From: a bacterium
GTDB taxonomy: Bacteria > Patescibacteriota > Patescibacteriia > JACPHY01
Assembly (NCBI GenBank): GCA_030646955.1
Contig: JAUSKM010000018.1
Location: forward strand, 1 to 36,067
Direction of reading: 5' to 3'
DNA: 36,067 nt
Program-made: the position numbers and the translations under genes
The notes under the pieces: model-generated
What the model was told of the DNA's origin: nothing
Database searches by the model: none
What the model saw: the letters and a program-made list of their open reading frames with translations, nothing else
Shown: piece after piece, positions 21,948 to 30,273 of the stretch
How the letters are laid out: each line of letters begins with the position of its first letter
Position numbering within the stretch: the stretch's first letter is position 1

Positions 21948-22877
21948 TCAGTCGCAGTTCGTGAGGAACGTCGTCGACTCGGCATCCGTGGACGCATCAA
22001 GCATGCGTACTGCGAGCGTGAACGCGGCGGCGGCGAGTTTCCGATCGAATCGGAAACGATCCACCTCCGCTGCGCTGCCCGCGGCGATTGTCACGTTCGC
22101 GATGGCGAGTTCGGTACCGGACACTTGCGCGCCGTGCGGACTCCAATCGCCGGAAGATGTCGCGTGCCATACGTCCTGCCCCCCCACCTTCACACTCTGA
22201 ATGTTTCCCGGACTCGTCCCATCCCCCAGCACCCAGGATAGTGTGAGGCGGTCAACCGTAATGTCGCGTAATCCGATGTTGCGGAACACGACACCCTCCA
22301 ACTGCTTCTGCTCGCCGCCGATGCACGCCCCGCTCACATCAATGACCAGCGATCCCGCTTCTGTCGCGCTGCAGAGCATTCCTGCTCCACGCCAGTTGGC
22401 AACGTGCGTGGTGAACATCCGCGTTCGGGTGGCACCGCCGCTCGCCCATGCGATCGTTGCCGTTACACGCTTCGCATCGGGATCGTACGTTCCACTCTGC
22501 GCGAGCGCACACGCCGCGTCCCGGAAAACCGACACCACCGTGATCGTACGGGTGTACCGATTGTCAACGACGTCCGGCGACGGCACGAGCGACCATCCGC
22601 CGCTCCCGCGCGCGAGGCCATAGGTGCCGTCCGCAAGAGATTCCCATGATCCTGCTGCAAGCGCGCGGAGCGCCTCAATGCTCTCCTGGCCGACTGTCGC
22701 AGCCGTCAGCGTATCGCGCGACCGCTCCAGTACATCGAACGACCGCAATCCGACGGTCAATGACCCACCAACGACAACCGCAAGGAGCGCAAGGGCGAGG
22801 ATAGCCTCGATGAGCATCTGTCCTGCGCGCGGAGCGCGACAGTCGATGGCAAACGGACGAGAGGTACTAAAACGCAT
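21948..22877 (-). CDS. PilV/GspI-like minor pilin with a large C-terminal domain
   Basis: A 309-residue protein. The leader ends RAG, followed by QMLIEAILALALLAVVVGGS, so the mature residue 1 would be Gln instead of Phe, with Glu at position 5. The PilV-type helix SRDTLTAATVGQESIEALRA follows. The second half (about 180-309) is a beta-rich domain not found in typical PilV, possibly an adhesin-like part. Its ATG at 22877 overlaps the end of the preceding gene by 11 nt. Confidence 0.78.
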   Translation of the reverse strand: MRFSTSRPFAIDCRAPRAGQMLIEAILALALLAVVVGGSLTVGLRSFDVLERSRDTLTAATVGQESIEALRALAAGSWESLADGTYGLARGSGGWSLVPSPDVVDNRYTRTITVVSVFRDAACALAQSGTYDPDAKRVTATIAWASGGATRTRMFTTHVANWRGAGMLCSATEAGSLVIDVSGACIGGEQKQLEGVVFRNIGLRDITVDRLTLSWVLGDGTSPGNIQSVKVGGQDVWHATSSGDWSPHGAQVSGTELAIANVTIAAGSAAEVDRFRFDRKLAAAAFTLAVRMLDASTDAESTTFLTNCD

Positions 22878-23862
22878 AGTCCACTTCCAGCCGCGGCGCC
22901 GTCTCTCCCTCACGCGACGAGAAAAACCAGTAGGCCTGCGAGCTGTCTTCCGATGCATCCTTGAGGAGCCACCCGTTGTTTTCCGCCGTCCCGTCCACGA
23001 TCCGCTGAACGTCAGCCGTCACCGTGAAGGTGGCGAGCGGCAGTGACCCGCTCCACGTCAACGTCGCGCTGGCGGATGGCATCGCCGTGAAATCCCCGCC
23101 CGCAGCATCCCAGAACTGCGCACCGGTATGCTGCCACGTCACGGCCCCCTCATCCCACGGCTTCGTCACCCGGTGGAGTGCAATCGTTCGCGATGCGCCG
23201 TACGTCTGCGTTGCTTGCAGCGTGAGTCGCGCGCCGCTCACCGTGGCACCGCGCGGAACAGCGGAGAGCGAAAATCGCAACACACTCCGGCGGGTGTTCG
23301 ACGGTTGCCATGGATACGCCTCAAGTTGCGTTGTGGCTCCCGCATTCACGCTCGGGGCGCTCGCCGAGAGCGTTGCGTCCCCTTCTGCAGCCAATACCAC
23401 CGTTCCGCTCCGCACCTCCTCTATGAGTCCCGACGGACGGATCGCGAGGAACTCCGTGCGTCCGGTCGTATGACGCACCGCGATAGTTCCCGTATCGCTC
23501 GGCGCACCGGTGCCTGCTGCGAAGCGCAGGTCAAGCGGCCCACTCCCGCCCGCAAACTCGCGGAGCTCCATCGTCACGCCGCTGTCCAACGCAACCACCA
23601 CGTCTCGCGATGGGTCGCGCGTCGCGTACGCGTTTCCCACATAGATCGTGTAGCGACTCACCTCAAGATACATGCCGCGCGCGCCGTATCCCGTGGCCGC
23701 ACGGAGCGCCGCAAGCCGAAGATCGCCGAGGAGCGGCCCATGCACTGCTGCTACCGCGGAGAACGTCTGGAGCGACGTCATGATCGGGATACTCACTACA
23801 ACAAGCGCGCTCGCCAGTGCAATGACGAGCAGTACCTCAATCAATGTGAACGCGGAACGCAT
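22867..23862 (-). CDS. GspH-like pseudopilin fused to a DNRLRE-like domain
   Basis: A 331-residue protein. The leader MRSA precedes FTLIEVLLVIALASALVVVS, with Glu at mature position 5 and Ala before the cleavage site. Residues 30-150 fit the GspH/FimT pseudopilin domain. From about 165 a second domain begins: NTRRSVLRFSLSAVPRGATV, ARLTLQATQTYG, HRVTKPWDEGAVTWQHTG, ENNGWLLKDAS and APRLEVDYAF. This is the pattern of DNRLRE (CBM96-like) domains of large surface proteins, which appear in cell-surface adhesins and carbohydrate-binding proteins. The start is 1 nt after the platform gene. An adhesive pilus-tip role is inference. Confidence 0.8.
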   Translation of the reverse strand: MRSAFTLIEVLLVIALASALVVVSIPIMTSLQTFSAVAAVHGPLLGDLRLAALRAATGYGARGMYLEVSRYTIYVGNAYATRDPSRDVVVALDSGVTMELREFAGGSGPLDLRFAAGTGAPSDTGTIAVRHTTGRTEFLAIRPSGLIEEVRSGTVVLAAEGDATLSASAPSVNAGATTQLEAYPWQPSNTRRSVLRFSLSAVPRGATVSGARLTLQATQTYGASRTIALHRVTKPWDEGAVTWQHTGAQFWDAAGGDFTAMPSASATLTWSGSLPLATFTVTADVQRIVDGTAENNGWLLKDASEDSSQAYWFFSSREGETAPRLEVDYAF

Positions 23863-23863
23863 G

Positions 23864-25006
23864 CTACCTCCGGAACTGCTGTGTAATGGAGTAAATCGGC
23901 GTGATAATCGAAAGTGCGAGGGTGGCGACCATACCGCCGAGGATCAGGAGAATGAAGGGCTCAAGGATCGTCGCGAGCGACTTCGTAATCGTCTGCACGT
24001 TTTCTTCGTGGTACTCCGCGCAGTAGTCCAATGAATCCATCAGCGTCCCGGAGTTTTCGCCAACCTGGAGGATCTGCACGTCCGTCGGCGCGAAGAGGCG
24101 CGGCTGCTGCCGAAGCGAGTCCGCGAGCGTGGAGCCCCCCTTCACCTGCTCGTACGTTGTCCGCAAAAACACAGCGTATCGCACGTTCGGCACCGTTGCC
24201 GCACAGGCGGCGAGCCCGTCGTCAATGGTCGTGCCGGTGCGAAGGAGGACGCTCAGGGTTCGGCAAAAGAGGGCGAGATTCACATGCCGCGATATGGCAC
24301 CCACAACCGGTAGACGGAGGATGAGCCGATGCGTGATCGGCCGTACTGCGGGACGCCGCAACGCCCAGACGCAAAACACGAGACCGCCGAAGAACGTGGG
24401 GATTGCCCATGATCCGTGTGCGGATGTGAACGTCGCAATGCCGAGGAGGATACGCGTGGAGAGCGGAAGCGCGACGTCAAAACTCTGGAAGAGCCGCGTG
24501 AGTTTCGGGAGGACGAAGATGACCACGGCTGCACCGAGGAGGAGCGTTCCGGACATCACGATGATCGGGTACGTCATCGCGCCAAGCACCTGGCGGCGGA
24601 TTGCGTCTTGCTTCGCTAACTGCATCGCGAGATATTTCAAATTCCCCTCCAATGTCCCAGAACGCTCCCCAATTTCCACGATGCTCACGTAGATGGAAGA
24701 AAACGCTTTCGGCTCGTGCCGGAGCGCATCGCCCAACGGGAACCCCCGCTCCACATGGTCGCGGATATCAGTCAGCACATCGCGCCAATGCCCTTTCGCT
24801 TGGTCGCGCAACACGGTAATGGACTCGAGCACCGTCGACCCCGCGTGGAGCAGGACGACGATGCTCTTGGTGAACAAGAGCACATCCTTCCGCGACACCG
24901 TCCCCCATGACCGTCGCCGCTTGGGTTGCGAAGCCTCGGTCGGAACGGCGGCGCGGGGCGCTGTCGCCGGTGACGGTGGTCGTGCAGTGGAACGAGTGGC
25001 GGGCAT
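23864..25006 (-). CDS. pilC: type IV pilus platform protein, PilC/GspF family
   Basis: The inner-membrane platform that couples the assembly ATPase to pilin extraction. The 380-residue protein has two GspF domains: residues 41-165 with LHAGSTVLESI and EIGERSGTLEGNL, and 244-370 with LLRTGTTIDDGL and QVGENSGTLMDSL. Transmembrane segments lie near 146-168, 197-215 and 350-371. An N-terminal Pro/Ala/Arg-rich stretch of 35 residues precedes. The start at 25006 is 20 nt after the ATPase stop. AAGGAG lies 12 nt upstream, a long spacing. Confidence 0.93.
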   Translation of the reverse strand: MPATRSTARPPSPATAPRAAVPTEASQPKRRRSWGTVSRKDVLLFTKSIVVLLHAGSTVLESITVLRDQAKGHWRDVLTDIRDHVERGFPLGDALRHEPKAFSSIYVSIVEIGERSGTLEGNLKYLAMQLAKQDAIRRQVLGAMTYPIIVMSGTLLLGAAVVIFVLPKLTRLFQSFDVALPLSTRILLGIATFTSAHGSWAIPTFFGGLVFCVWALRRPAVRPITHRLILRLPVVGAISRHVNLALFCRTLSVLLRTGTTIDDGLAACAATVPNVRYAVFLRTTYEQVKGGSTLADSLRQQPRLFAPTDVQILQVGENSGTLMDSLDYCAEYHEENVQTITKSLATILEPFILLILGGMVATLALSIITPIYSITQQFRR

Positions 25007-25026
25007 GGAATCGAGGTACTCCTTAA

Positions 25027-26376
25027 TTACTCCTGCGCAACGCGCAGCAGCTCCTCCAAGGTCGTGACGCCCGCCTGCACCTTGCGGAGCCCATCTTCCG
25101 CAATCGTCGTCATGCCAAGCTTGACGGCCTTCGCCGCAATGGCGGATGCGTTCTCGCGTGACATAATCATCGCGCGAATTGGGTCCGTCATCTCCATGAC
25201 CTCCGCAATCATGGTACGTCCGCGATATCCACTGTCCTGGCATTCCCCGCACCCCCTCCCGTACGTCGCGGTCGCGCTCGCCGCGCCAAACCCGTACGTT
25301 TTCAGCATGGCCGGGGAGAGCTGCTCCCGCGCGACGGCAAGCACCCCCGCGTCCACCGCACGCTGTTCCGTGCACTGCTCGCACACGCGCCGCACCAACC
25401 GCTGTGCGATGACCACGCTCACCGTGGATGCGATGAGAAACGGCGGTACTCCCATATCTGCGAGCCGCGGGAGCGTCGTTGCCGCGTCATTCGTATGCAG
25501 CGTCGAGAGGACGAGGTGGCCCGTCATCGCAGAGTTCACCGCAATCTTCGCCGTTTCTTCGTCGCGAATCTCGCCAACCATGATGATGTCCGGGTCCTGC
25601 CGGACAATGGAGCGAAGCCCCTTCGCGAAGGTGAGCTCTGTTCTCGGATTCACCTGAATCTGGTTCACGCGCTCCATCTCGTACTCAACCGGATCCTCAA
25701 TGGTCGAAATGTTCACATCCGTGCTGTTGAGCACCTTGAGCGCCGCGTAGAGCGTCGACGTCTTCCCGGAACCCGTGGGACCGGTTGCCAGGATCATCCC
25801 CCACGGTCGCTGGATGTTCCGCTGGATGATGGCAAGATCATGTGGCGCAAACCCGATGGTATCCAACGCGATGACACGCTCGCTCTCCGAGAGAATACGG
25901 AGGACTGTCTTCTCTCCATGGATGACCGGCACGATAGACACGCGAACGTCTACCTTATCTCCGTTCACGGGGAATCGCAGTTTCCCGTCCTGCGCCGCCG
26001 CATGCTCGTCCGTCCGGAGCCGCGAGAGGATCTTCACGCGCGTCGTCAAAAGATCATGAAGAGCACGCGGGACTTCCGCAACATCGTGCAGGATGCCATC
26101 AATACGGAACCGAATAAGCGTACGCTCCTCGTACGGCTCGATGTGGATATCCGAAGTACCGTGCCCATGCGCAAGCACGAGAAGGTCGTCCACAATCTTC
26201 ACAATTGGCCAATCCTCCGCGCTCTCCGTTGCTGCATGCTCTGCCATGAGCATGCGTACCTCATCGCCGAACGCCGTGAAGGAAGAAGGCACCTTCACCG
26301 CACCACCCTTCCCCGCTGCATGCGGCGTTTCCTGCTTCCCCTTCTTGACGCTGTCCTTCTTTTTTCCAAAACGCAT
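25027..26376 (-). CDS. pilB: type IV pilus assembly ATPase, PilB/GspE family
   Basis: A cytoplasmic hexameric ATPase powering pilus extension or secretion. The 449-residue protein has GTSDIHIEPY, the Asp-box region and Walker A GPTGSGKTS (199-207). These are followed by the Asp box STIEDPVEY, the Walker B region VGEIRDEETA, the His-box segment STLHTNDA and a C-terminal zinc site with cysteines in RRVCEQC and GCGECQDSGYRGR. The N-terminal MshEN domain is short or absent, as in small-genome versions. It is the first gene of the pilus operon, and no retraction ATPase (PilT) or prepilin peptidase is found in the window. A longer frame upstream lacks family sequence. Confidence 0.94.
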   Translation of the reverse strand: MRFGKKKDSVKKGKQETPHAAGKGGAVKVPSSFTAFGDEVRMLMAEHAATESAEDWPIVKIVDDLLVLAHGHGTSDIHIEPYEERTLIRFRIDGILHDVAEVPRALHDLLTTRVKILSRLRTDEHAAAQDGKLRFPVNGDKVDVRVSIVPVIHGEKTVLRILSESERVIALDTIGFAPHDLAIIQRNIQRPWGMILATGPTGSGKTSTLYAALKVLNSTDVNISTIEDPVEYEMERVNQIQVNPRTELTFAKGLRSIVRQDPDIIMVGEIRDEETAKIAVNSAMTGHLVLSTLHTNDAATTLPRLADMGVPPFLIASTVSVVIAQRLVRRVCEQCTEQRAVDAGVLAVAREQLSPAMLKTYGFGAASATATYGRGCGECQDSGYRGRTMIAEVMEMTDPIRAMIMSRENASAIAAKAVKLGMTTIAEDGLRKVQAGVTTLEELLRVAQE

Positions 26377-26437
26377 AGTGGCGATAGTGCTCTCGGTTGC
26401 AAGCGAAATGCCGAAACACCTCGCGCATGACACCTCC

Positions 26438-26446
26438 ATCGTACCA
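26438..26446 (-). promoter_or_regulatory. possible extended -10 promoter of the pilus operon
   Basis: On the minus strand TGGTACGAT (TGn plus TACGAT) lies about 60 nt before the pilB start. There is no good -35. It sits just downstream of the terminator that ends the transporter operon. Confidence 0.35.
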
Positions 26447-26458
26447 CGCAGTGTGTAC

Positions 26459-26492
26459 AAAAAAGAAGAGCCGTTGCAAAGGAACGCCCCTC
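26459..26492 (-). terminator. terminator of the GST-ABC transporter operon
   Basis: On the minus strand gaggggcgtt pairs with aacggctcttc (one bulge, two G-T pairs) and is followed by TTTTTTG. It lies 60 nt after the permease gene. The rest of the 175-nt gap has no gene. Confidence 0.6.
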
Positions 26493-26551
26493 AATGGAGC
26501 ATCGTTGCTCGTCAACCGCCTGCTGCTCGATGCCAAAATCCGTGCGCACTT

Positions 26552-27322
26552 CTATTGCTTGAGCCCAAAACCACGACGCAACAATGCGAGGGTGAGCACG
26601 ATGAGGACGCCCGCAACAACAACCAAGATCCCCGCGCTCCCCAGCACGGACGTTACTGCGGTGCCGGTGAATCCAAACCGGAATCCATCGATCATGTAGA
26701 CAATGGGATTTGCATGCGAGACCGCGCGCCAGAATGGTGGCAGCACATTGAGATCGTAGAACACCCCGCCCAGGTACGTGAGCGGCGTAAGGACGAAGGT
26801 AGGAATCAGTCCCACGTCGTCAAATTTCCTGGCGAGCAAACCGTTCAAGAATCCCAGGAGCGAGAAAATGAGACAGGTCACGAAGATGAAGAAGATGAGC
26901 GCGCCCATATGGGTAACGTGCGGCCGCACGAACGCCACCGAGACCAGGAATACCGCTGCGGCAACTGCGACGCCGCGCACGAGGCCGCCGGAAACGTACC
27001 CCGCCAGTACCGCCCACGGCTTCATGGGCGAGACGAGAATCTCCTCGATGGAGCGCTGGAACTTGGCACCAAAGAACGAACTCGCCACGTTGCTGAACGC
27101 ATTGGTGATCGCGGACATCATCACCAAGCCGGGCACCAGGAACGCGGTGTAGCTGGATCCGCCCATGTGCCCGATCCGCGCCCCGACGATACCACCGAAG
27201 ATCGCGAAGTACAACGTCTGCGAGATGACGGATGGGAGAATTGTCTGCGTCCAAATGCGAACGATGCGCACGGTTTCCTTCCGCACGATGGTTCCGTACC
27301 CCACGAAGGCAGCGCTGGTCAT
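26552..27322 (-). CDS. ABC-2 type transporter permease
   Basis: The membrane half of an ABC exporter. The 256-residue protein has six predicted transmembrane segments and the ABC-2 features FQRSIEEILVSPMKPW and LTYLGGVFYDLNVLPPFWR, followed by NPIVYMIDGFRFGF. The start ATG overlaps the ATPase stop by 4 nt (ATGA), so ATPase and permease are translationally coupled and probably form one 2+2 exporter. The substrate is unknown; polysaccharide, drug and lipid exporters all use this type. Confidence 0.93.
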   Translation of the reverse strand: MTSAAFVGYGTIVRKETVRIVRIWTQTILPSVISQTLYFAIFGGIVGARIGHMGGSSYTAFLVPGLVMMSAITNAFSNVASSFFGAKFQRSIEEILVSPMKPWAVLAGYVSGGLVRGVAVAAAVFLVSVAFVRPHVTHMGALIFFIFVTCLIFSLLGFLNGLLARKFDDVGLIPTFVLTPLTYLGGVFYDLNVLPPFWRAVSHANPIVYMIDGFRFGFTGTAVTSVLGSAGILVVVAGVLIVLTLALLRRGFGLKQ

Positions 27323-28038
27323 ACACGCAGGTAGAAATCCTCCAGGTTCTTTGCACCAGATGCCCGCACCAGCTCCGCGATCTCCCCTTCCTGCACCACG
27401 ACCCCCCGTTTCAAGATCACCACGCGCTTGCAGAGCCGCTCCGCCTCTTCCAGGTAGTGCGTGGTCAGAATGATGGTGGTTCCGTGCGCGTTGAGATCCA
27501 CCACGAACTCCCACATCCCGCGACGCAGCTCCACATCCACGCCTGCCGACGGCTCATCCAAAAGCAGGAGCTTGGGCTCATGCACCAACGCGCGCGCGAT
27601 AAGCAGGCGGCGCTTCATGCCGCCGGAGAGCGTCCGGCCAACCGCGTCGCGTTTGTCCCACAACCCCAACCGTTTCAAGATGGTCTCCGTGCGCGGCGCC
27701 GCAACCGATCGCGGGATGCCGTAGTAGCCGGCGGCGTCGATGACGATATCGCCCACGCGCTCAAAGATGTTGAAGTTGAACTCCTGCGGCACCACGCCGA
27801 TCATACTTCGGGTCTGTTCCGGATGCGCATCAATATCGACACCGAACACCTCGGCGCTGCCGCCGGTCTTGGTCACCAGCCCGCACAGGATGCCAATGAG
27901 CGTCGTCTTCCCTGCGCCGTTCGCGCCAAGCAACGCCAGCATCTCACCACCGCGCACACCAAAACTGACGCCCTTCAGCGCCTCAGTCCCGTTCTTGTAC
28001 GTCTTACGGACGTCAGTAATCGTGAGTGCATTCGTCAT
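27319..28038 (-). CDS. ABC-2 type transporter ATPase
   Basis: A 239-residue nucleotide-binding subunit with Walker A GANGAGKT (38-45), Q-loop Q85 in VVPQ, signature LSGGM (137-141), Walker B LLLLDEPSAG and the switch histidine H194 in TTHYLEEAE. The motif order matches DrrA/CcmA-type ATPases. Its ATG at 28038 overlaps the GST stop by 4 nt (ATGA), and its own stop overlaps the permease start in the same way. The longer frame upstream is antisense-free but lies inside the GST gene and lacks homology. Confidence 0.95.
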   Translation of the reverse strand: MTNALTITDVRKTYKNGTEALKGVSFGVRGGEMLALLGANGAGKTTLIGILCGLVTKTGGSAEVFGVDIDAHPEQTRSMIGVVPQEFNFNIFERVGDIVIDAAGYYGIPRSVAAPRTETILKRLGLWDKRDAVGRTLSGGMKRRLLIARALVHEPKLLLLDEPSAGVDVELRRGMWEFVVDLNAHGTTIILTTHYLEEAERLCKRVVILKRGVVVQEGEIAELVRASGAKNLEDFYLRV

Positions 28039-28643
28039 GCAACAGGTCCCTTTGCAGCAACGTACGCTTGCCGCGCAGCGCACCGCGCCATCCATGCCGC
28101 AACATTCGGATAGGCCACACAATCTACACCCGCCATCTCGGCGTACTGTAGCGTCGGGCGCACGTTCACGTCCGCAATCCCAAACTCACCCAATAGATAT
28201 TCTTTCCCCGCAAGCTGCGCATCCAGAATCGGCAGCAGCCGCGCTAAGACGGCCATCTTCTCTTCTTTCACCTCCGGGGACAGCTCCTTCCCCGTCCATC
28301 GGACGGATGCCAAGGTGCTCAACGCAGGATTGAGGTTGATCATGCACCAGAGCGCCCACCGCAACGCCTGTGCCTGCGCCTCTGGTGTTGCGCCCAGCAT
28401 CGCCGGGGCAAACTTCAGGGCGAGGTACTGCGTGATCGCCACGGACTCGGGCAACACAAATCCATCCACATCAATGACCGGCACCTGCCCCATCGGATTC
28501 ATCGCCAAAAACGAAGGAGCCTTGTGCTCCCCTTTTGCAAACTGTACGGAAACAGTCTCGTACGTCAGCCCCATTTCGTGAAGCGCCCAATGGACGCGAA
28601 ACGACGTTCCCATTGGCATGCCGTACACGTTGATGTTGGCCAT
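28035..28643 (-). CDS. glutathione S-transferase family protein
   Basis: A 202-residue protein with a thioredoxin-like N-terminal domain (residues 1-75: SFRVHWALHEMGLTYETVSV, NPMGQVPVIDVDG, LPESVAITQYLA) and an all-helical C-terminal domain. The cis-Pro (VPVI) and the following ES pair, which bind the glutathione peptide, are present. Use of glutathione itself is unproven for such organisms. It is the first gene of a tightly overlapping operon with an ABC-2 exporter, which would suit a conjugate-then-export scheme (inference). ATG at 28643 is supported by the start of the domain. Confidence 0.9.
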   Translation of the reverse strand: MANINVYGMPMGTSFRVHWALHEMGLTYETVSVQFAKGEHKAPSFLAMNPMGQVPVIDVDGFVLPESVAITQYLALKFAPAMLGATPEAQAQALRWALWCMINLNPALSTLASVRWTGKELSPEVKEEKMAVLARLLPILDAQLAGKEYLLGEFGIADVNVRPTLQYAEMAGVDCVAYPNVAAWMARCAARQAYVAAKGPVA

Positions 28644-28686
28644 AGAGCATGTGTAAAAATACGTGAGAAAAGTATCGCGAGATTCT

Positions 28687-28695
28687 AATGTATCA
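28687..28695 (-). promoter_or_regulatory. possible extended -10 promoter for the GST operon
   Basis: On the minus strand TGATACATT fits TGn followed by TACATT, 44 nt before the GST start. No good -35 is present. Confidence 0.35.
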
Positions 28696-28751
28696 CACCC
28701 TACGTTTTCGTCCATGGCGCATGGGTGACGCGCCGAGCAAGGAGGAAAAGA

Positions 28752-28778
28752 ACGCAGCGGCCACACATGTGGCCGCTG
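28752..28778 (-). terminator. hairpin after the amidohydrolase-like gene
   Basis: Nearly continuous palindrome cagcggccaca (28755-28765) with tgtggccgctg (28768-28778). On the minus strand GCGTTCTTTTCC follows, 16 nt after the stop codon. Confidence 0.65.
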
Positions 28779-28794
28779 TCTGGATGAGGACGAG

Positions 28795-29694
28795 CTACTG
28801 CCGTCCCAATGCCTCAATGATGGCACTCGCAACGGGCTCCGCGATGCGCCCAACCCGCTGTGCATCGATGGTCGGCGCCAGGAGATCGAACGATTCGTGT
28901 TCTGCTGGCGTCGCACCCAACACGTCTTTGGGTACATCGATAGCAACCCCTCGCCGTTGACGCAGGTAGTGCGTGGTCAACACATGCTCCGCAGTGGGGT
29001 ACGGCAGGTTCTCACGCCAGGGCACCTCGTGCTCGGAGAGATATCGCACCAGCGCCACACGAAGGAGCGGGTCCGCCAGGAGCGCATCCGTCCCGGAAAG
29101 ACGCGTCACCACGTCCACATGCCGACGCTCCCGCCACCGCGCGCGATTCGTCCACGTTTCGATGACGTGATGCAGCGCATCGGGGTGTTCTGCGATGGTC
29201 TCCGTGGGCGACTGCGGGTCAACCGCTGGAGTGTACGGCGCCATCGTGTGTACGTCCACGAAAATCCCCGTGGGTGACAGCAGTGCGAGGGACTCACGGA
29301 CGCTGGTGAGCACACTCGCGTGCGACGCGTGCAGGTACCGCACCAGGTCTGGGTACGCATCAGCAGGAAAGATGTTGCGCAACGCGCGTTCGGTCAGGCG
29401 ATTACCATCCACGATGCCGCGCGGGAGACACACCTCCACGACATCCACCCGCACAACGCCTCGCTCTACCAGCAGCGTGGCAATACGGTGCGCAAGTGCC
29501 GTAGCGCCCACGTCCCGCTCCAGCGCGCAGAATCGCGCCAGGGTTTCTGCGTCCGCGGGACACGCTGCGAGCAGTGCGGGGCACTCCCCCACAAACCATT
29601 CCATCGGACCATCGTGCGGTGAGAGGAGCACCACGCTTGGTCGCTGCCGCCGAGCCTGCGCATCGCCGTAGATGGTCCGCAGTGTCGTCTGCAT
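28795..29694 (-). CDS. N-formylglutamate amidohydrolase-like protein
   Basis: A 299-residue protein resembling the FGase zinc amidohydrolase family: SPHDG (25-29) near the N-terminus, PRGIVDGNR (91-99) where FGases have SR-x-V-x-DLNR, and a later VDVHTM (146-151). Several family histidines are thus present, though SPHGG reads SPHDG. Family members hydrolyse formyl-amino acids or similar amide bonds; this substrate is unknown. The ATG at 29694 is fixed by AAGGAGG 5 nt upstream, stronger than in most genes here. An ATG 14 codons upstream is less likely. Confidence 0.68.
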   Translation of the reverse strand: MQTTLRTIYGDAQARRQRPSVVLLSPHDGPMEWFVGECPALLAACPADAETLARFCALERDVGATALAHRIATLLVERGVVRVDVVEVCLPRGIVDGNRLTERALRNIFPADAYPDLVRYLHASHASVLTSVRESLALLSPTGIFVDVHTMAPYTPAVDPQSPTETIAEHPDALHHVIETWTNRARWRERRHVDVVTRLSGTDALLADPLLRVALVRYLSEHEVPWRENLPYPTAEHVLTTHYLRQRRGVAIDVPKDVLGATPAEHESFDLLAPTIDAQRVGRIAEPVASAIIEALGRQ

Positions 29695-29778
29695 CCCTTC
29701 CTCCTTTGCCAGAGTGTATGCGCTCCGCGCACCCATCGTGCACTATCGTGCAGTCCCCGTCAAGCTCGTACGAAACAC

Positions 29779-29807
29779 TTGACGAGCAGGGGTTCCGGAA
29801 GTATTGT
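29779..29807 (+). promoter_or_regulatory. sigma70-type promoter for the 29846 gene
   Basis: TTGACG (29779-29784) and TATTGT (29802-29807) are separated by 17 bases. The leader is about 32 nt, with AAGGAG before the GTG start. Confidence 0.75.
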
Positions 29808-29845
29808 AAGTCGTGTGTTCTTTAACTTGAAGAAGGAGAAGGGTC

Positions 29846-30217
29846 GTGGTAAATACAGAAACGAATTTCATTGTTGAAATCGCGGGCAAGCGATACAAGC
29901 TCACGTTGCTGGGTTGGGTGGATGCCGAGACGCATGTGGGCGTACCAACTTCGCTTACTGGCGTCATCGAACAGGCCGCTGCAGACCAGGGACGATCCGA
30001 AAAACTCGATCGCGCTCGTCAGGTGCGCCCTTACGCTCCGCATCCACCACCCGACGCAGGAACCGTTGCACCAAATACACGCGGAAGCGATGGGGTACGG
30101 AGGACGCATTGTTACCAGTGCAAACGTACCCTCAACAGCGCCTGTGATGCGTCATGCGGGCAATGTGGGTGGCTCGTTTGCTCCTGTGGTGCCTGCGGCT
30201 GCGGCTTCGTCATGTAG
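29846..30217 (+). CDS. orphan protein with a cysteine-rich C-terminus
   Basis: A 123-residue protein of unknown function. Residues 1-45 look like a small beta/alpha domain (NFIVEIAGKRYKLTLLGWVD). A Pro-rich linker follows (YAPHPPPDAG). The final 35 residues contain nine cysteines: C89-x2-C92, C100, C104-x2-C107, C112-x-C114 and C117-x-C119. This is enough for one or two zinc sites. The GTG start is set by AAGGAG (29833-29838). Consensus promoter and terminator frame it as its own transcription unit. Several cysteines are in CSCGACGCG, resembling metallothionein-like spacing. Confidence 0.72.
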   Translation: MVNTETNFIVEIAGKRYKLTLLGWVDAETHVGVPTSLTGVIEQAAADQGRSEKLDRARQVRPYAPHPPPDAGTVAPNTRGSDGVRRTHCYQCKRTLNSACDASCGQCGWLVCSCGACGCGFVM

Positions 30218-30239
30218 CGTTTCGGTACCATATATCCAA

Positions 30240-30269
30240 AGGCGCACCCTTATCCGGGTGCGCCTTTAC
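30240..30269 (+). terminator. bidirectional intrinsic terminator
   Basis: A 10-bp stem, aggcgcaccc (30240-30249) with gggtgcgcct (30256-30265). Tails are TTTACC on plus and TTTGG on minus. It is shared by the cysteine-rich orphan and the convergent PspC gene. Confidence 0.75.
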
Positions 30270-30273
30270 CGTC

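Noticed and set aside
29822-30109. 95-codon minus-strand frame
   Set aside because: It is antisense to the cysteine-rich gene with its consensus promoter and Shine-Dalgarno.
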